Assembly: GCA_002238685.1 (NCBI GenBank)
Contig: MPMV01000002.1
Span: 1-64,000 of the forward strand
DNA length: 64,000 nucleotides
Direction of reading: 5' to 3'
From: a bacterium EF100-94H03 bin56
GTDB lineage: Bacteria > Pseudomonadota > Alphaproteobacteria > SP197
Position 1 is the first letter of the stretch; each line of letters opens with the position of its first letter. Both the position numbers and the translations under genes were made by a program. Below the pieces are notes generated by a model. That model was given only the letters and a program-made list of their open reading frames with translations, did no database searches and was not told the DNA's origin. Shown one piece after another: positions 26,812 to 35,787 of the stretch.

Positions 26812-28113
26812 TCAGCCGCGCCAGTGAAGTTGTGAGGTGATCTCCTCGGGATAGGCAGGAGACGGAATCTCCAGATCCATGCCGACCTGCTGGATTTCAT
26901 CGCTTGCACGCAGGATGCCCAGCATCTTGAGAATCAGCGACAGCACGTAGCCCGGCACGAAGCCGATGAGCACCATGACCACACAGCCGACAAGCTGACC
27001 CCAGAAGGTAATGCCCGGTATGGACTCCGAGACGGCCGGATAACCGTCAAGGAAGATACCGCAGGCCAGGACACCGAGGATTCCGCAGAAACCGTGCACC
27101 GACACGGCGCCGACAGCATCGTCGATCTGCATCTTCTCGAGGAAGCGCTGGCCATAGGGGATCAGGACACCGCCGGCAAAGCCAAGAGCGAAGGCCAGTG
27201 GCGGATAGTAGAGATCGAGCCCTGCCGCGGCCGCGAAGATGCCGCCGAGCGCTCCGGACATCATCCAGAAGGGATCACGGGTGACCGCGTAGGCACCGAT
27301 GATTCCACCGCCGAAGCTCATCAGCAGGTTGAAACTCCACGCCGACAGTGTCGTCGGACCGCCGTAGATGTTCCCCCATTGGCCGGTGCCGGTGTAGAGC
27401 AGGCAGGCGCCCATGAAGCCGACGAAACCGATGATGATGATCATCAGCCCGGCAATCGTCATCGGCACGCTGTGGCCCTGGAGATTGTTGATCTCGCCAT
27501 TGGGACCGAACTTGCCGATGCGCGGACCGAGATTGATCAGCACACCGAGGGCAAAGAACCCGGAGATGATGTGCACCACGCCGGACGCACCGACGTCGTG
27601 GTAGCCGAACTCGGTGACGAGCCAGCCTTCCGGATGCCATCCCCACGAGGCGCCAATCAGCCACGCGAAGGACCCCAGAGCCACGGCAAGGATGATGAAC
27701 GCCCCCATGCGGATGCGTTCGATGACGGAACCGGACATGATCGAGGCGGTGGTGGCCGAGAACAGCACGAAGGCGCCCCAGATGACACCGGTGATGTTGT
27801 CCTCGAGATTGGGACCCATGTACTCGTTCCACGGTTCCCCGAACAATCCGTATTCCATGTTGGGAACGATGCCGTGGGGGAAGGCGAGGTAGACCCACCA
27901 GCCGAACATGAACATCGTCGGAATGATGAAGGCGAAGGCGAGAATGTTCTTGCAGCCTGACGCCAGCGTGTTCTTCACCCGCGAGGCTCCCATCTCGTAC
28001 ATCAGGAATCCCGCATGAATGGCGACCATGAGACCGATTGCCCACCAGTAGTACGCTTCGGCACTGACCTTCGTCGACCACTCGATGGCGGCTTGAAGTT
28101 CTTCAGGAGTCAT
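26812..28113 (-). CDS. amt: Ammonium transporter (Amt/MEP family)
   Basis: 433 residues from ATG 28113 (MTPEELQAAIEWSTKVSAEA). About eleven membrane spans. The Amt pore signature appears as YDVGASGVVHIISGFFALGV-like sequence (here FGYHDVGASGVVHIISGF) and as the conserved second His in AVSVHGFCGILG. The absence of a long signal peptide and the N-terminal start resemble short bacterial Amt1-type proteins. It imports ammonium or methylammonium. The gene sits between a glutamine-synthetase-like ligase and a small membrane protein, so captured ammonium or amine could be ligated at once to glutamate. Confidence 0.95.
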   Translation of the reverse strand: MTPEELQAAIEWSTKVSAEAYYWWAIGLMVAIHAGFLMYEMGASRVKNTLASGCKNILAFAFIIPTMFMFGWWVYLAFPHGIVPNMEYGLFGEPWNEYMGPNLEDNITGVIWGAFVLFSATTASIMSGSVIERIRMGAFIILAVALGSFAWLIGASWGWHPEGWLVTEFGYHDVGASGVVHIISGFFALGVLINLGPRIGKFGPNGEINNLQGHSVPMTIAGLMIIIIGFVGFMGACLLYTGTGQWGNIYGGPTTLSAWSFNLLMSFGGGIIGAYAVTRDPFWMMSGALGGIFAAAAGLDLYYPPLAFALGFAGGVLIPYGQRFLEKMQIDDAVGAVSVHGFCGILGVLACGIFLDGYPAVSESIPGITFWGQLVGCVVMVLIGFVPGYVLSLILKMLGILRASDEIQQVGMDLEIPSPAYPEEITSQLHWRG

Positions 28114-28192
28114 GTAGTTGAACCCTCTTTCCAGTGTTGAACGCTCCCTTTCCGGCTCCTCCTCGGAACAGCCGGCCGCCGGGCCGCGGATG

Positions 28193-29572
28193 TCAGAAGA
28201 AGCGCAGGTAGCGGTCACGCTCCCAGTCGCTGACATGGTTGAGATAGGCCAGCCACTCGTCCCGCTTGTAGGCGAGCCAGGCCTCGAACATGGTGTCCCC
28301 GAAGGTCTTGCGCGCCAGGTCGCTCAGCGCAAAGGCATCGAGAGCCTCGCCGAGCGTGCGCGGCAGGGTGCCGACGCCGGCCTTCCGGCGTTCCTCCTCA
28401 CTGGTGACATAGAGGTTCTCGCGGTGCGGTTCGCCGGGATCGAGCTCCTCACGAATGCCCTCCAGGCCGGCCGCCAGGACCATCGCGGCGCCGAGATAGG
28501 GGTTGCTGGACGAGTCGGCGAGGCGCAGTTCGACGCGTCCACCGCCACCGGGAATGCGGATGGTGTTGGTGCGGTTGTTGTTGCCGTACGAACAGAAGAC
28601 GGGCGCCCAGGTGAACCCCGAGTTGCTGCCCTTGAGGATGAGACGCTTGTAACTGTTGACGGTCGGCGCCACCACCGCCGATATGGCGGGCAGGTGGCGC
28701 AGCAGTCCGGCAACGAAGTGATAGCCCGGCGCCGAGAGGCCACAGTCCCGGGGGTCGTCGTCCGCAACAAACAGGTTGGCGCCGGTCGCCGTGTCGTAGA
28801 GCGACATGTTGAAGTGCGCGCCGCTTCCGGCGTAGTCGCCGAAGGGCTTGGGCATGAACGAGGCAAAGCCGCCATGACGTCTCGCGATCTCGCCCGCCAT
28901 GCGGCGGAAGAAGACGACACGATCGGTCATGGTCATGACGTCGGCATAGGAAAAGTCGATCTCGAACTGGCCGATGCCGTCCTCGTGATCGAAGCTGTAG
29001 ACGTCCCAGCCCAGCGCATTCATGGCGTCGACGAGTTCGCCCATCCAGCCGATGTTGTCGAGCAGCCGCGAGGTATCGTAGGCGGGCTTGTCGAGATTGT
29101 GCCGCGGGCTCATCGGCTGGCACAGCGAACCATCGTCACGGAACACGAAAAACTCCGTCTCGACACCGAGATTCATGCCGAGACCGAGGGATTCGGCCTC
29201 GCCGGCGACACGGCCGAGGATGTTCCGGCTGCATGGTTCGAAGGGTTTTCCCTCACACCACAGATCGCTGGCGAACCACGCGACATCGGGCATCCACGGC
29301 TGGATCGTGCATGAGGCGGGATCCGGATGGGCCGCCACTTCCTCGTCGCTGATGTCCTGGGGCACGCCCTCCACCGCCGCGCCGGTGCACAGCTCCGAGC
29401 CGGCCATGGCCCGGTCGAAGTGGCTCATGGGCACCATCTTCGACTTCGACACGCCGTGCATGTCGACATAGGAAGGGAGCAGAAACCTCACGCCGGAATC
29501 GATCAGGAGCGATTTCAGGTCGTCAAGACTACTCGTCTGGAAAAGGGAAACGGTCTTCTCCACGCCTCTCAC
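28193..29572 (-). CDS. Glutamine synthetase-like ligase (GlnT/GlnIII or gamma-glutamylmethylamide synthetase type)
   Basis: 459 residues from GTG 29572, with GGAG six bases upstream. The GS catalytic fold is complete: LGVETEFFVF, SFDHEDGIGQFEIDFSYADV, GSGAHFNMSLYD, NSYKRLILKGSNSGFTWAPV, NNRTNTIRIP and RVELRLADSSSNPYLGAAMV. HRENLYVTSEEE corresponds to the loop that carries the adenylylation Tyr in type I enzymes. The LLPSYVDMHGVSKSKMVP start is typical of the GlnT branch, which includes enzymes that join methylamine to glutamate. Which amine is used here is unknown. It heads a unit with amt and the small membrane gene. Confidence 0.9.
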   Translation of the reverse strand: MRGVEKTVSLFQTSSLDDLKSLLIDSGVRFLLPSYVDMHGVSKSKMVPMSHFDRAMAGSELCTGAAVEGVPQDISDEEVAAHPDPASCTIQPWMPDVAWFASDLWCEGKPFEPCSRNILGRVAGEAESLGLGMNLGVETEFFVFRDDGSLCQPMSPRHNLDKPAYDTSRLLDNIGWMGELVDAMNALGWDVYSFDHEDGIGQFEIDFSYADVMTMTDRVVFFRRMAGEIARRHGGFASFMPKPFGDYAGSGAHFNMSLYDTATGANLFVADDDPRDCGLSAPGYHFVAGLLRHLPAISAVVAPTVNSYKRLILKGSNSGFTWAPVFCSYGNNNRTNTIRIPGGGGRVELRLADSSSNPYLGAAMVLAAGLEGIREELDPGEPHRENLYVTSEEERRKAGVGTLPRTLGEALDAFALSDLARKTFGDTMFEAWLAYKRDEWLAYLNHVSDWERDRYLRFF

Positions 29573-29589
29573 TCAACTCCGGCTGGCGC

Positions 29590-29618
29590 ACAACAGCCGC
29601 AATTGTCCGCAATGTCAA
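29590..29618 (-). promoter_or_regulatory. Candidate promoter of the ligase-amt operon
   Basis: On the minus strand TTGACA (29613-29618) and TGTTGT (29590-29595) are 17 bases apart and lie just before the GTG start at 29572. The -35 box is perfect; the -10 is weak, which would suit activator control. Confidence 0.45.
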
Positions 29619-29661
29619 GGCACGGTAAACCGCCTGCTCCCACCGGCGCGCCTTGTTTGCC

Positions 29662-30525
29662 ATGAATGACCAGCCCGGACTTGCCATTGCCTCGGTAATC
29701 GCCGGCATGTGCCTGCTCACCGTCTGCGACGTCCTCGCCAAGACGGTGACGCAGGACATCGATCCCTTCAGCTTCATTCTGCTGAGAAGCTGCGTCGCCT
29801 TCCTGCCGGTCTTCGTCGCGCTCTCGGTCAGCCGCACCTGGCGTTATCTCAAGACCCGGCGCCCGTGGGGGCAGGCCTGCCGCGGAATGGCCATGGCGAT
29901 GGCCTATACCTTCTACCTGAGGGCCATCCTGGAACTCCCCATCGCCGATGCCACCGCCGTCACGATGTCGGCGCCCTTCATCGTGGCGAGCCTGAGCGGC
30001 ATCTTCTTGGGTGAAAGGGTCACGCTGATCCGCTGGGCGGCGATCTCACTCGGTTTCGCAGGCGCCCTCGTCATCGTGCAGCCGGGCAGCGACGCCTTCC
30101 GGCCGGCGGCACTGTGGGGCATTGGCGCCGCCATCTCGGTGGCTGTCACGGCGCTTCTGGCTCGCCGCCTGGGAATGACCGAACCGGCGTCGGTGACCGC
30201 CTTCTACACCACCATCGCCTTTGCCCTGGCAGGCCTCGTGCCGATTCTGATCGTCCCCGGCACCTGGCAGATGGCCGAAGGAATCAACCTCTGGTTCATC
30301 GTTCTCGCCGGACTGCTCGCCGGTTCCGCCCACTTCCTCATCATCCTCGCCTATCGCAAGGGAGAGGCGAGCTTCGTCGTCCCCTTCGAGTACTCTTCCC
30401 TCGTGGTGGCGGTGGTCCTGGGCTACCTCGTCTTCGGCGACATCCCGACCGTCATGGTGGCCACAGGCATGATGCTGATCGCCCTTGCCGGAATCATCCT
30501 CGCACGCCGCGGATCGCGCCCCTGA
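29662..30525 (+). CDS. EamA/DMT-family transporter
   Basis: 287 residues from ATG 29662, with ten membrane segments in two EamA repeats (about 1-140 and 150-285). Visible spans include IASVIAGMCLLTVCDVLAKT, MAMAMAYTFYLRAILELPIA, and the second-repeat LVVAVVLGYLVFGDIPTVMV. It is a drug/metabolite exporter or permease with unknown cargo; relatives move amino acids, nucleosides or riboflavin. It is divergent from the ligase-amt operon. Confidence 0.9.
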   Translation: MNDQPGLAIASVIAGMCLLTVCDVLAKTVTQDIDPFSFILLRSCVAFLPVFVALSVSRTWRYLKTRRPWGQACRGMAMAMAYTFYLRAILELPIADATAVTMSAPFIVASLSGIFLGERVTLIRWAAISLGFAGALVIVQPGSDAFRPAALWGIGAAISVAVTALLARRLGMTEPASVTAFYTTIAFALAGLVPILIVPGTWQMAEGINLWFIVLAGLLAGSAHFLIILAYRKGEASFVVPFEYSSLVVAVVLGYLVFGDIPTVMVATGMMLIALAGIILARRGSRP

Positions 30526-30714
30526 GCGCGATGGCGTCCGGCACCCGTTCGTCACAGCGCCGCAAGGACGCCCGCCTCCGGCGCCGTGTTCTCACGTGCA
30601 GTCGGCCTGATGAAACATCATGCCTCGGGGCCACCCCGGACTGCAGGACCAGGCTCCCGGACTTGCGCGCGGGCACTGCTGGCCCGAAGCTCGCGCCTTG
30701 ACCGGGAGTGCTCC

Positions 30715-32346
30715 ATGGCAAGCCATGACTACGTCATCATCGGCGCCGGCTCGGCGGGCTGCGTACTGGCCAACAAGCTCAGCGCCGATGGCCGCCATTC
30801 CGTCCTGGTGCTCGAGGCGGGCCCGATGGACCGCGATCTGATGATCCACATCCCGGCGGGCGTCTACAAGGCGCACCGCGATCCGCGGATCAACTGGAAC
30901 TACATGACCGAGGACGAGCCGGAACTCCTCGGCCGCCAGGTCGTGATGCCACGCGGCAAGGTGGTGGGCGGTTCATCGTCGATCAACTCCATGGTCTACA
31001 TGCGCGGCCAGCCGCAGGACTACGACCGCTGGGCCGATGAACTTGGTCTCGCCGAATGGCGCTACGCCAACTGCCTGCCCTACTTCAAGGCGGGCGAGAC
31101 CAGCGACCGGGGCGCCAGCGACTGGCGTGGCGGCAGCGGCCCGCTCGGCGTCACGCGGGGCGCGACGGAAAACCCGCTCTACGACGCCTTCGTCGAGGCC
31201 GGCGGTCAAGCCGGACAAGGCACGACCGACGATCCCAACGGCTACCAGCCCGAAGGCGTCACAAGGCTCGATGCGACCAAGCGCAACGGCCGTCGGTGCA
31301 GCGCGGCAGTGGCGCATCTGAGGCCATCTCTGTCGCGCCCGAATCTCACTCTCAAGACGTGTGCCATGGTTCAGCGCCTCGTGATCGACGGCAACCGCGC
31401 CTCGGGCGTCGTCTTCTCCCAGGGTGGCGAGACACACACGGTCGAAGCCGAAAGGGAGGTCATCCTGTCAGGCGGGGCGATCAACTCCCCGCAGACACTG
31501 ATGCTTTCGGGTATCGGCCCTGCCAGTCACCTGCGCGAACACGGCATCGAGGTGCGCTGCGACCTGCCCGGCGTCGGGCAGAACCTCCAGGACCACGCCA
31601 GCCTTGCGGTGACGGTGTCGTGTACGCGTTCGTTTCCGATGCACCGGGTCGACCGTCCGCTCAACAAGCTCATGGCAGGCGCCCGATGGTTCCTCACGCG
31701 CGGCGGGCCTGCCGCTTCGAACGTCTGGGAGGCCGGCGGCCTGATCCGCGGCAACGACCACGTCCCCTATCCGAACCTTCAGTACCACTTCGGGCCCACG
31801 GGCTACGAGTACGACGGCGCCAGGATCATGCTGAAGCAGGCCTTCATGCTGCAGGTCGACCAGCTGCGCCCGGGCAGCCACGGGCACATCGCGCTCAAGT
31901 CCGCAGACCCGGCCATGAAACCCGCGATGTTCTTCCGCTACCTCAGCGACTCCGAAGACCTCCGTGAACTGGTCGAGGGCGTGAAGAAGATGCGCGATCT
32001 GATCGCCCAGCCGGCCTTCGACGGCCTGCGCGGCGTCGAGCTCACTCCGGGACCCGATGTCAGGACGGACAAGGAGATTGAAGAGGCCGTGAGGGCGCTG
32101 ACCTCCACGGATTTTCATCCCTGCGGCACCTGCGCGATGGGCCTCGGAAGCGATGCGGTCGTCGATTCCGAGCTCAGGGTCCACGGTATGGAAGCCCTGC
32201 GCGTGGTCGACGCCTCGGTCATGCCGAGGGTAATCAGCGCCAACCTCAACGCGCCGACCCAGATGATCGCCTCACGCGCCGCCGACTGGATCCTCGGCAA
32301 GCCCCAGATCGAGCCATTCGAGGCACGGTTCGCGTTTCAGGAATAG
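30715..32346 (+). CDS. GMC-family oxidoreductase (choline dehydrogenase-like)
   Basis: 543 residues from ATG 30715, preceded by GGGAG. The FAD-binding N-terminus VIIGAGSAGCVLANKLS is followed by the GMC signature GKVVGGSSSINSMVYMRGQP and the second signature GGAINSPQTLMLSGIGP. The catalytic histidine lies in DFHPCGTCAMG, and the partner Asn in ISANLNAPTQM. It oxidises an alcohol group on a small polar or lipid-like substrate. With the nearby amine enzymes a choline-type or polyol substrate is possible but unproven. Confidence 0.93.
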   Translation: MASHDYVIIGAGSAGCVLANKLSADGRHSVLVLEAGPMDRDLMIHIPAGVYKAHRDPRINWNYMTEDEPELLGRQVVMPRGKVVGGSSSINSMVYMRGQPQDYDRWADELGLAEWRYANCLPYFKAGETSDRGASDWRGGSGPLGVTRGATENPLYDAFVEAGGQAGQGTTDDPNGYQPEGVTRLDATKRNGRRCSAAVAHLRPSLSRPNLTLKTCAMVQRLVIDGNRASGVVFSQGGETHTVEAEREVILSGGAINSPQTLMLSGIGPASHLREHGIEVRCDLPGVGQNLQDHASLAVTVSCTRSFPMHRVDRPLNKLMAGARWFLTRGGPAASNVWEAGGLIRGNDHVPYPNLQYHFGPTGYEYDGARIMLKQAFMLQVDQLRPGSHGHIALKSADPAMKPAMFFRYLSDSEDLRELVEGVKKMRDLIAQPAFDGLRGVELTPGPDVRTDKEIEEAVRALTSTDFHPCGTCAMGLGSDAVVDSELRVHGMEALRVVDASVMPRVISANLNAPTQMIASRAADWILGKPQIEPFEARFAFQE

Positions 32347-32666
32347 GACGCGGAGCCCCACACGCCGCCTTCCCAGCCCGTCATGTCCCGACGTGACCCG
32401 CGGGTGTCCGGTCTTGCTGAACCTCGATCATGGAATCGCACCAGCAAAGCCACCCCCGCCCGCGGGAGATCCCGCCGTTGACGGCGCTCCGAAATCGTCC
32501 GTGTCGAATCACGTCGAAGGCCACTGGCATGTCGCCCGCTGCTGCGCCATTTCGCTGGCGGGAAGTTGGTCAGGTTCCGGCCTGGTCCCGTAGTGTTGGC
32601 GTCGAGCAGCACCGTGACACTCTCCTGGAGACATGGCATGGGTACCTTGACGCTTGAGAGCGAACC
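32347..32666. other. Gene-poor accessory stretch
   Basis: No recognisable gene. A DUF4160 gene, the usual partner of DUF2442, would be expected upstream of the next gene but I do not see one. Confidence 0.4.
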
Positions 32667-32912
32667 GTGGCGGTCGATGTTGTCTTCTCCGCCGATTCGT
32701 TCCTGGTGACCATTGATGATGGTCGCGAACTGTCCGTCCCCCTGGCATGGTTTCCCCGTCTTCTGCATGGCACCCCGGAGCAACGGGACCAATGGGAGCT
32801 CATCGGACGGGGCGAGGGGCTTCATTGGGAGGCGCTGGATGAAGATATCTCGGTTGCCGGCCTCCTGGCCGGTCGCGGAGATCAGAACCGCACCCGGCCA
32901 CAGGCTGCATAG
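32667..32912 (+). CDS. DUF2442 domain protein
   Basis: 81 residues from GTG 32667 with GAGAG upstream. The sequence ELSVPLAWFPRLLHGTPEQR, WELIGRGEGLHWEALDEDIS and VAGLLAGRGDQNRT is the full DUF2442 signature. These small proteins often pair with DUF4160 in what are thought to be toxin-antitoxin-like modules; here the partner is missing. The role is unknown. Confidence 0.85.
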   Translation: MAVDVVFSADSFLVTIDDGRELSVPLAWFPRLLHGTPEQRDQWELIGRGEGLHWEALDEDISVAGLLAGRGDQNRTRPQAA

Positions 32913-32929
32913 CCAGACTCAGGATGGGG

Positions 32930-33110
32930 CGAGTCATGCTTTCCTCGCCCCTTCTCAAGGTCCTCGTTCGACCGCCGGGGAAGTATTTGCAGAGTGTGGC
33001 TCTTGATACGCCGAAACGGCGGGCCACCTCAGTGGCCGGGATCGAGGGACCCCGCACGTGTCGGGCGCGGTCGTCTCCGGCTGTGCGTCAGCCAACCGGC
33101 CGGCAGGACC
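32930..33110 (-). pseudogene. Resolvase/invertase C-terminal HTH remnant
   Basis: The minus strand reads PSIPATEVARRFGVSRATLC followed by KYFPGGRTRTLRRGEES. TEVARRFGVSRATL matches the DNA-recognition helix-turn-helix at the end of serine recombinases of the Hin/Tn3 resolvase kind. No catalytic domain remains, and stops interrupt the upstream part of the frame. It marks an old mobile-element insertion next to the DUF2442 gene. Confidence 0.45.
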
Positions 33111-33128
33111 GTGCTCATGGGCGTCCCT

Positions 33129-33551
33129 TCATTGGATGCCGTTGGCGCGCTGGAGTTCGCGGATATAGGCGATGATCTCCGCCACGTCGCTGCGGCTCAG
33201 ACCCTCGACCGGCGGCATGTCGCCGAAGGGCCAGTGATGGGCCCGCACACCGAGGGCGACTGCGCGCTGAAACGACTCGTCGCCATGGTGACCGGGCTCG
33301 TAGATGATGTGGACCAGGGGCGGAGCGAGCCCGTCCTGTCCCGCCGCATTGCCGCCGTGGCAGGACGCGCAGTTGGCTTCGTAGGTTTTCTGCCCGGCCT
33401 GCGCCCGCGCCGAGAGCGTTGCCGGCACGCTGACCGCCACGATCGGAGGTCCACTGCCGACAGGGTTGTCGCTCTTGCCGAAATGGACGTAGCCGGCGAT
33501 GCCGACGCCGGCCACCAGGACGAGCAGGATCGCGGCCCGCTTCAATGACAT
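33129..33551 (-). CDS. Membrane-anchored class I cytochrome c
   Basis: 140 residues from ATG 33551 (MSLKRAAILLVLVAGVGIAG), an N-terminal signal or anchor. The heme site is CASCHGG, and the sixth ligand is probably the Met in WPFGDMPPVEGLS. Length and motifs fit a single-heme periplasmic cytochrome. It lies downstream of and on the same strand as the molybdenum hydroxylase cluster and could accept electrons from it, but 160 bases and a hairpin intervene. Confidence 0.9.
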   Translation of the reverse strand: MSLKRAAILLVLVAGVGIAGYVHFGKSDNPVGSGPPIVAVSVPATLSARAQAGQKTYEANCASCHGGNAAGQDGLAPPLVHIIYEPGHHGDESFQRAVALGVRAHHWPFGDMPPVEGLSRSDVAEIIAYIRELQRANGIQ

Positions 33552-33590
33552 GCCTTGCCGGGCGCCTGCAGCCGCCAGCAGGGCAGCGGA

Positions 33591-33620
33591 GTTCGATGGC
33601 TCATTGTTCGATGGCTCATT
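33591..33620. repeat. Two tandem copies of a 15-mer
   Basis: GTTCGATGGCTCATT is repeated exactly at 33591-33605 and 33606-33620, just upstream of the cytochrome c start. It may be a slippage product or a paired binding site. Confidence 0.6.
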
Positions 33621-33633
33621 GCATGATTGCGGA

Positions 33634-33652
33634 GGCGGTTGTCGCAACCGCC
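33634..33652. terminator. Hairpin after the molybdenum hydroxylase operon
   Basis: GGCGGTTG (33634-33641), loop TCG, CAACCGCC (33645-33652): eight perfect pairs. It is downstream of the fusion gene on the minus strand. No U-run follows, so terminator activity is uncertain. Confidence 0.35.
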
Positions 33653-33713
33653 GGTTCGGGTGACCTCGATCGGCGTGGAACTCCGGGATGCCGCTGGCCC
33701 GGCCGAGGGGGCC

Positions 33714-34721
33714 TCATGACGTCTCCGCCGGCAACGCCATGGCCGCATCGAGCATGTCCATGTGGTCGCTGCCGAAGTAGAGCTTGCCGCGGAAGATGAA
33801 GGCGGGGACGCCGAAGAGGCCGGCCTCGGCGGCTTCGCGGGTGTTGGCGGCAATGACCTCCCGGTAGTGAGGATCGGAGGCAATCTCCGCCATGGGCCGG
33901 GGACCGAGATTCACCCGGTCCGCCATCTCCTGGAGAACGTCCGGATCGGTGATGTCCGCGCCTTTCGCCCAGTAGTCGCGCATCACCTGTTCGACGAAGG
34001 GTTCCGCAAGCCCCATGTCGGCGGCATGGGCCATGCAGCGCAGCGCCCGTGAAGGCCTCATCGGCTGCCCGGCATGCGGATGATAGGGCAGTCCCGCTGC
34101 GGCCATGCGATCCTCGATGTCCTGGAGATACCAGGCGCGACGCCGCGGATTCTGTTCCATGGGCCTCATGCCGTCGACCGCGTTCATGAGATTGCCGAGA
34201 TGGAGCGGACGCCAGTCAACGCCGACACCCCGGCGTCGCGCCAGTCCGGCAATGGTGAGCGAGGCGAGGTAGGACCAGGGGGAGATGACGTCGAACCAGA
34301 AGGAGACCCGTTCGCCTGTCGCCGGCGGCACGGACCGGGAGCCGCCGGAGCCCTCGAGGAACTGCGCCAGCGGGACGACAACCCTGTGGTGCTCCCCCTT
34401 CATCACCTCCTGGCCGTCCTGGCTGGCGGCAACGGCGAAGGTGATCCTGCGTCCATCGACCGCCGTGATCCTGGCCTCGACGGAGACCGGCCTTGCCTCC
34501 CGCGCCGGGCCGGTGTGATCGACGGCAACCCGCGCGCCGACGGATGCCTCGCCGTCCTCGAGCGCCGGGCGCAGGAGATCGCCGCACACCTCTTCGACCC
34601 AGAGAATCAGTGTCACGGTCGCCACCACGTCGACCCCGGCGTTGCCGACGGCCGCGGCGGTATCGTCCGCGTCGGGCGTGAAGAGGCGGACCCGGCCCTC
34701 ACCTGCGGTCAGACGACGCAC
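33714..34721 (-). CDS. Fusion: hotdog thioesterase domain + DsbA-family 2-hydroxychromene-2-carboxylate isomerase
   Basis: 335 residues; GTG 34721 overlaps the PhyH gene by 13 bases. Residues about 1-125 resemble fluoroacetyl-CoA-type thioesterases (VVATVTLILWVEEVCGDLLR, ASVGARVAVDHTGPAREARP, KGEHHRVVVPLAQFL). Residues about 138-335 form a DsbA-like HCCA isomerase domain (FWFDVISPWSYLASLTIAGL, DWRPLHLGNLMNAV, LFGVPAFIFRGKLYFGSDHM, DMLDAAM). HCCA isomerases are GST-kappa-like and act in naphthalene-type degradation. A single chain of both suggests sequential steps on a CoA-linked or ring-opened intermediate. The continuous frame shows no sign of error. Confidence 0.85.
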   Translation of the reverse strand: MRRLTAGEGRVRLFTPDADDTAAAVGNAGVDVVATVTLILWVEEVCGDLLRPALEDGEASVGARVAVDHTGPAREARPVSVEARITAVDGRRITFAVAASQDGQEVMKGEHHRVVVPLAQFLEGSGGSRSVPPATGERVSFWFDVISPWSYLASLTIAGLARRRGVGVDWRPLHLGNLMNAVDGMRPMEQNPRRRAWYLQDIEDRMAAAGLPYHPHAGQPMRPSRALRCMAHAADMGLAEPFVEQVMRDYWAKGADITDPDVLQEMADRVNLGPRPMAEIASDPHYREVIAANTREAAEAGLFGVPAFIFRGKLYFGSDHMDMLDAAMALPAETS

Positions 34722-35539
34722 GATGCCCTGGACCAGCAGAGCGGAAACTCGGGCGCGATCATTTCGGCGCCCGGGTCGAGGGTGACGCCCCGGAAGGGCG
34801 GGGATGTCGGGCCGGCCCGCACCGCAAAGCGCGCATCGTCACCGATCCATCGCATCGAGATGGCCCGCCTCGGCGTCACGGGGGAACGGTTGGCAGGTGC
34901 GCCATGGACCGTCAGGAAGTGGAAGCAGACGGCATCGCCCGGTTCAAGATCGAAACCCCGGATGTCGAATGCCGAACGGTCGGCGTCGACATCGGGCAGG
35001 GGCTCGTGGTCGTCGCCGTCTCCATAGAGCGGCTGGCCGCTGAACCGCTCGGGCGTGAAGGTGCGCTGCCAGTGATGCGAGCCGGCAATGAACTCCGGGC
35101 TGGTGTCGCGCGCCACCGGGTCCACCGGCACCCACATGGAGACATTCTGCCGGCCATCGACGCAATAATAGGGCTGATCGTGGTGCCATGGCGTCCCGAG
35201 GTCGGCGCCGGCCTCCTTGACGAGCACGTGCTCGTGGAAGAAGCGGACCGTGGCGGAGCCCATGAGTTCAGCCGCGATCCTGGCGCCGGGCGCCTGTCGC
35301 GCGAAGGTCTCGTATTCCGGAATTCTCTGCCAGTTGCAGTAGTCGCTCATGAACAGCCTGCCGTCATCGTCGCGGTAAAGCTTCGCGTCCGCTCCCGGTT
35401 CGTCGAGGTTCTTCTCGATCCCCAGGCGGAGCATGTCGACCCACTCGGCGAAGACACCGCGCAGACAGACGACACCGTCCCTGCGGAACGCCTCCAGCGA
35501 ACACTCTCCTCCCGGCGTGACAGGATCATGGATCGCCAC
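34709..35539 (-). CDS. PhyH-type Fe(II)/2-oxoglutarate dioxygenase
   Basis: 276 residues from GTG 35539, two bases after the ThiS/MoaD-like gene. The metal triad is visible as HHD in TPWHHDQPYYCVDGRQNVSM and a distal His in HFLTVHGAPANRS, whose following Arg would bind 2-oxoglutarate. DTSPEFIAGSHHW is the usual PhyH strand. Family members hydroxylate phytanoyl-CoA, ectoine, mitomycin precursors and many others. Its place in a molybdenum hydroxylase operon points to two successive oxygenations of the same compound class, by inference. Confidence 0.88.
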   Translation of the reverse strand: MAIHDPVTPGGECSLEAFRRDGVVCLRGVFAEWVDMLRLGIEKNLDEPGADAKLYRDDDGRLFMSDYCNWQRIPEYETFARQAPGARIAAELMGSATVRFFHEHVLVKEAGADLGTPWHHDQPYYCVDGRQNVSMWVPVDPVARDTSPEFIAGSHHWQRTFTPERFSGQPLYGDGDDHEPLPDVDADRSAFDIRGFDLEPGDAVCFHFLTVHGAPANRSPVTPRRAISMRWIGDDARFAVRAGPTSPPFRGVTLDPGAEMIAPEFPLCWSRASCVV

Positions 35540-35541
35540 GA

Positions 35542-35787
35542 CTACCCTCCGGCGACACGTGGCATGAGATAGACCTCCGCACCGTCAGGCACGGGCTGCA
35601 ACAGCGAATCCCGATAGATGCGGCCATCGATGGCAACCGCCACACCCCGGTGGAGCACCGGCGAAAGTTCAGGATAGGCGCCCTGGAGACGCTTCAGCAC
35701 CTGCCCGACCGTGCCGGCTTCGACTGGAAACGACTCCCGTCCACCCGCCATGGAACGCAGCGTTGCACCGAGCCGGACGTCAATCAT
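35542..35787 (-). CDS. ThiS/MoaD-like sulfur carrier
   Basis: 81 residues of the beta-grasp fold, ending in the required diglycine (PRVAGG). GTVGQVLKRLQGAYPEL and GVAVAIDGRIYRD are the typical helix and strand. ATG 35787 overlaps the stop of the large molybdenum hydroxylase subunit. As a dedicated copy in this operon it may help make molybdopterin for, or sulfurate, the adjacent enzyme, or serve as a sulfur donor in the pathway. No MoaE or adenylyltransferase gene is nearby. Confidence 0.85.
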   Translation of the reverse strand: MIDVRLGATLRSMAGGRESFPVEAGTVGQVLKRLQGAYPELSPVLHRGVAVAIDGRIYRDSLLQPVPDGAEVYLMPRVAGG

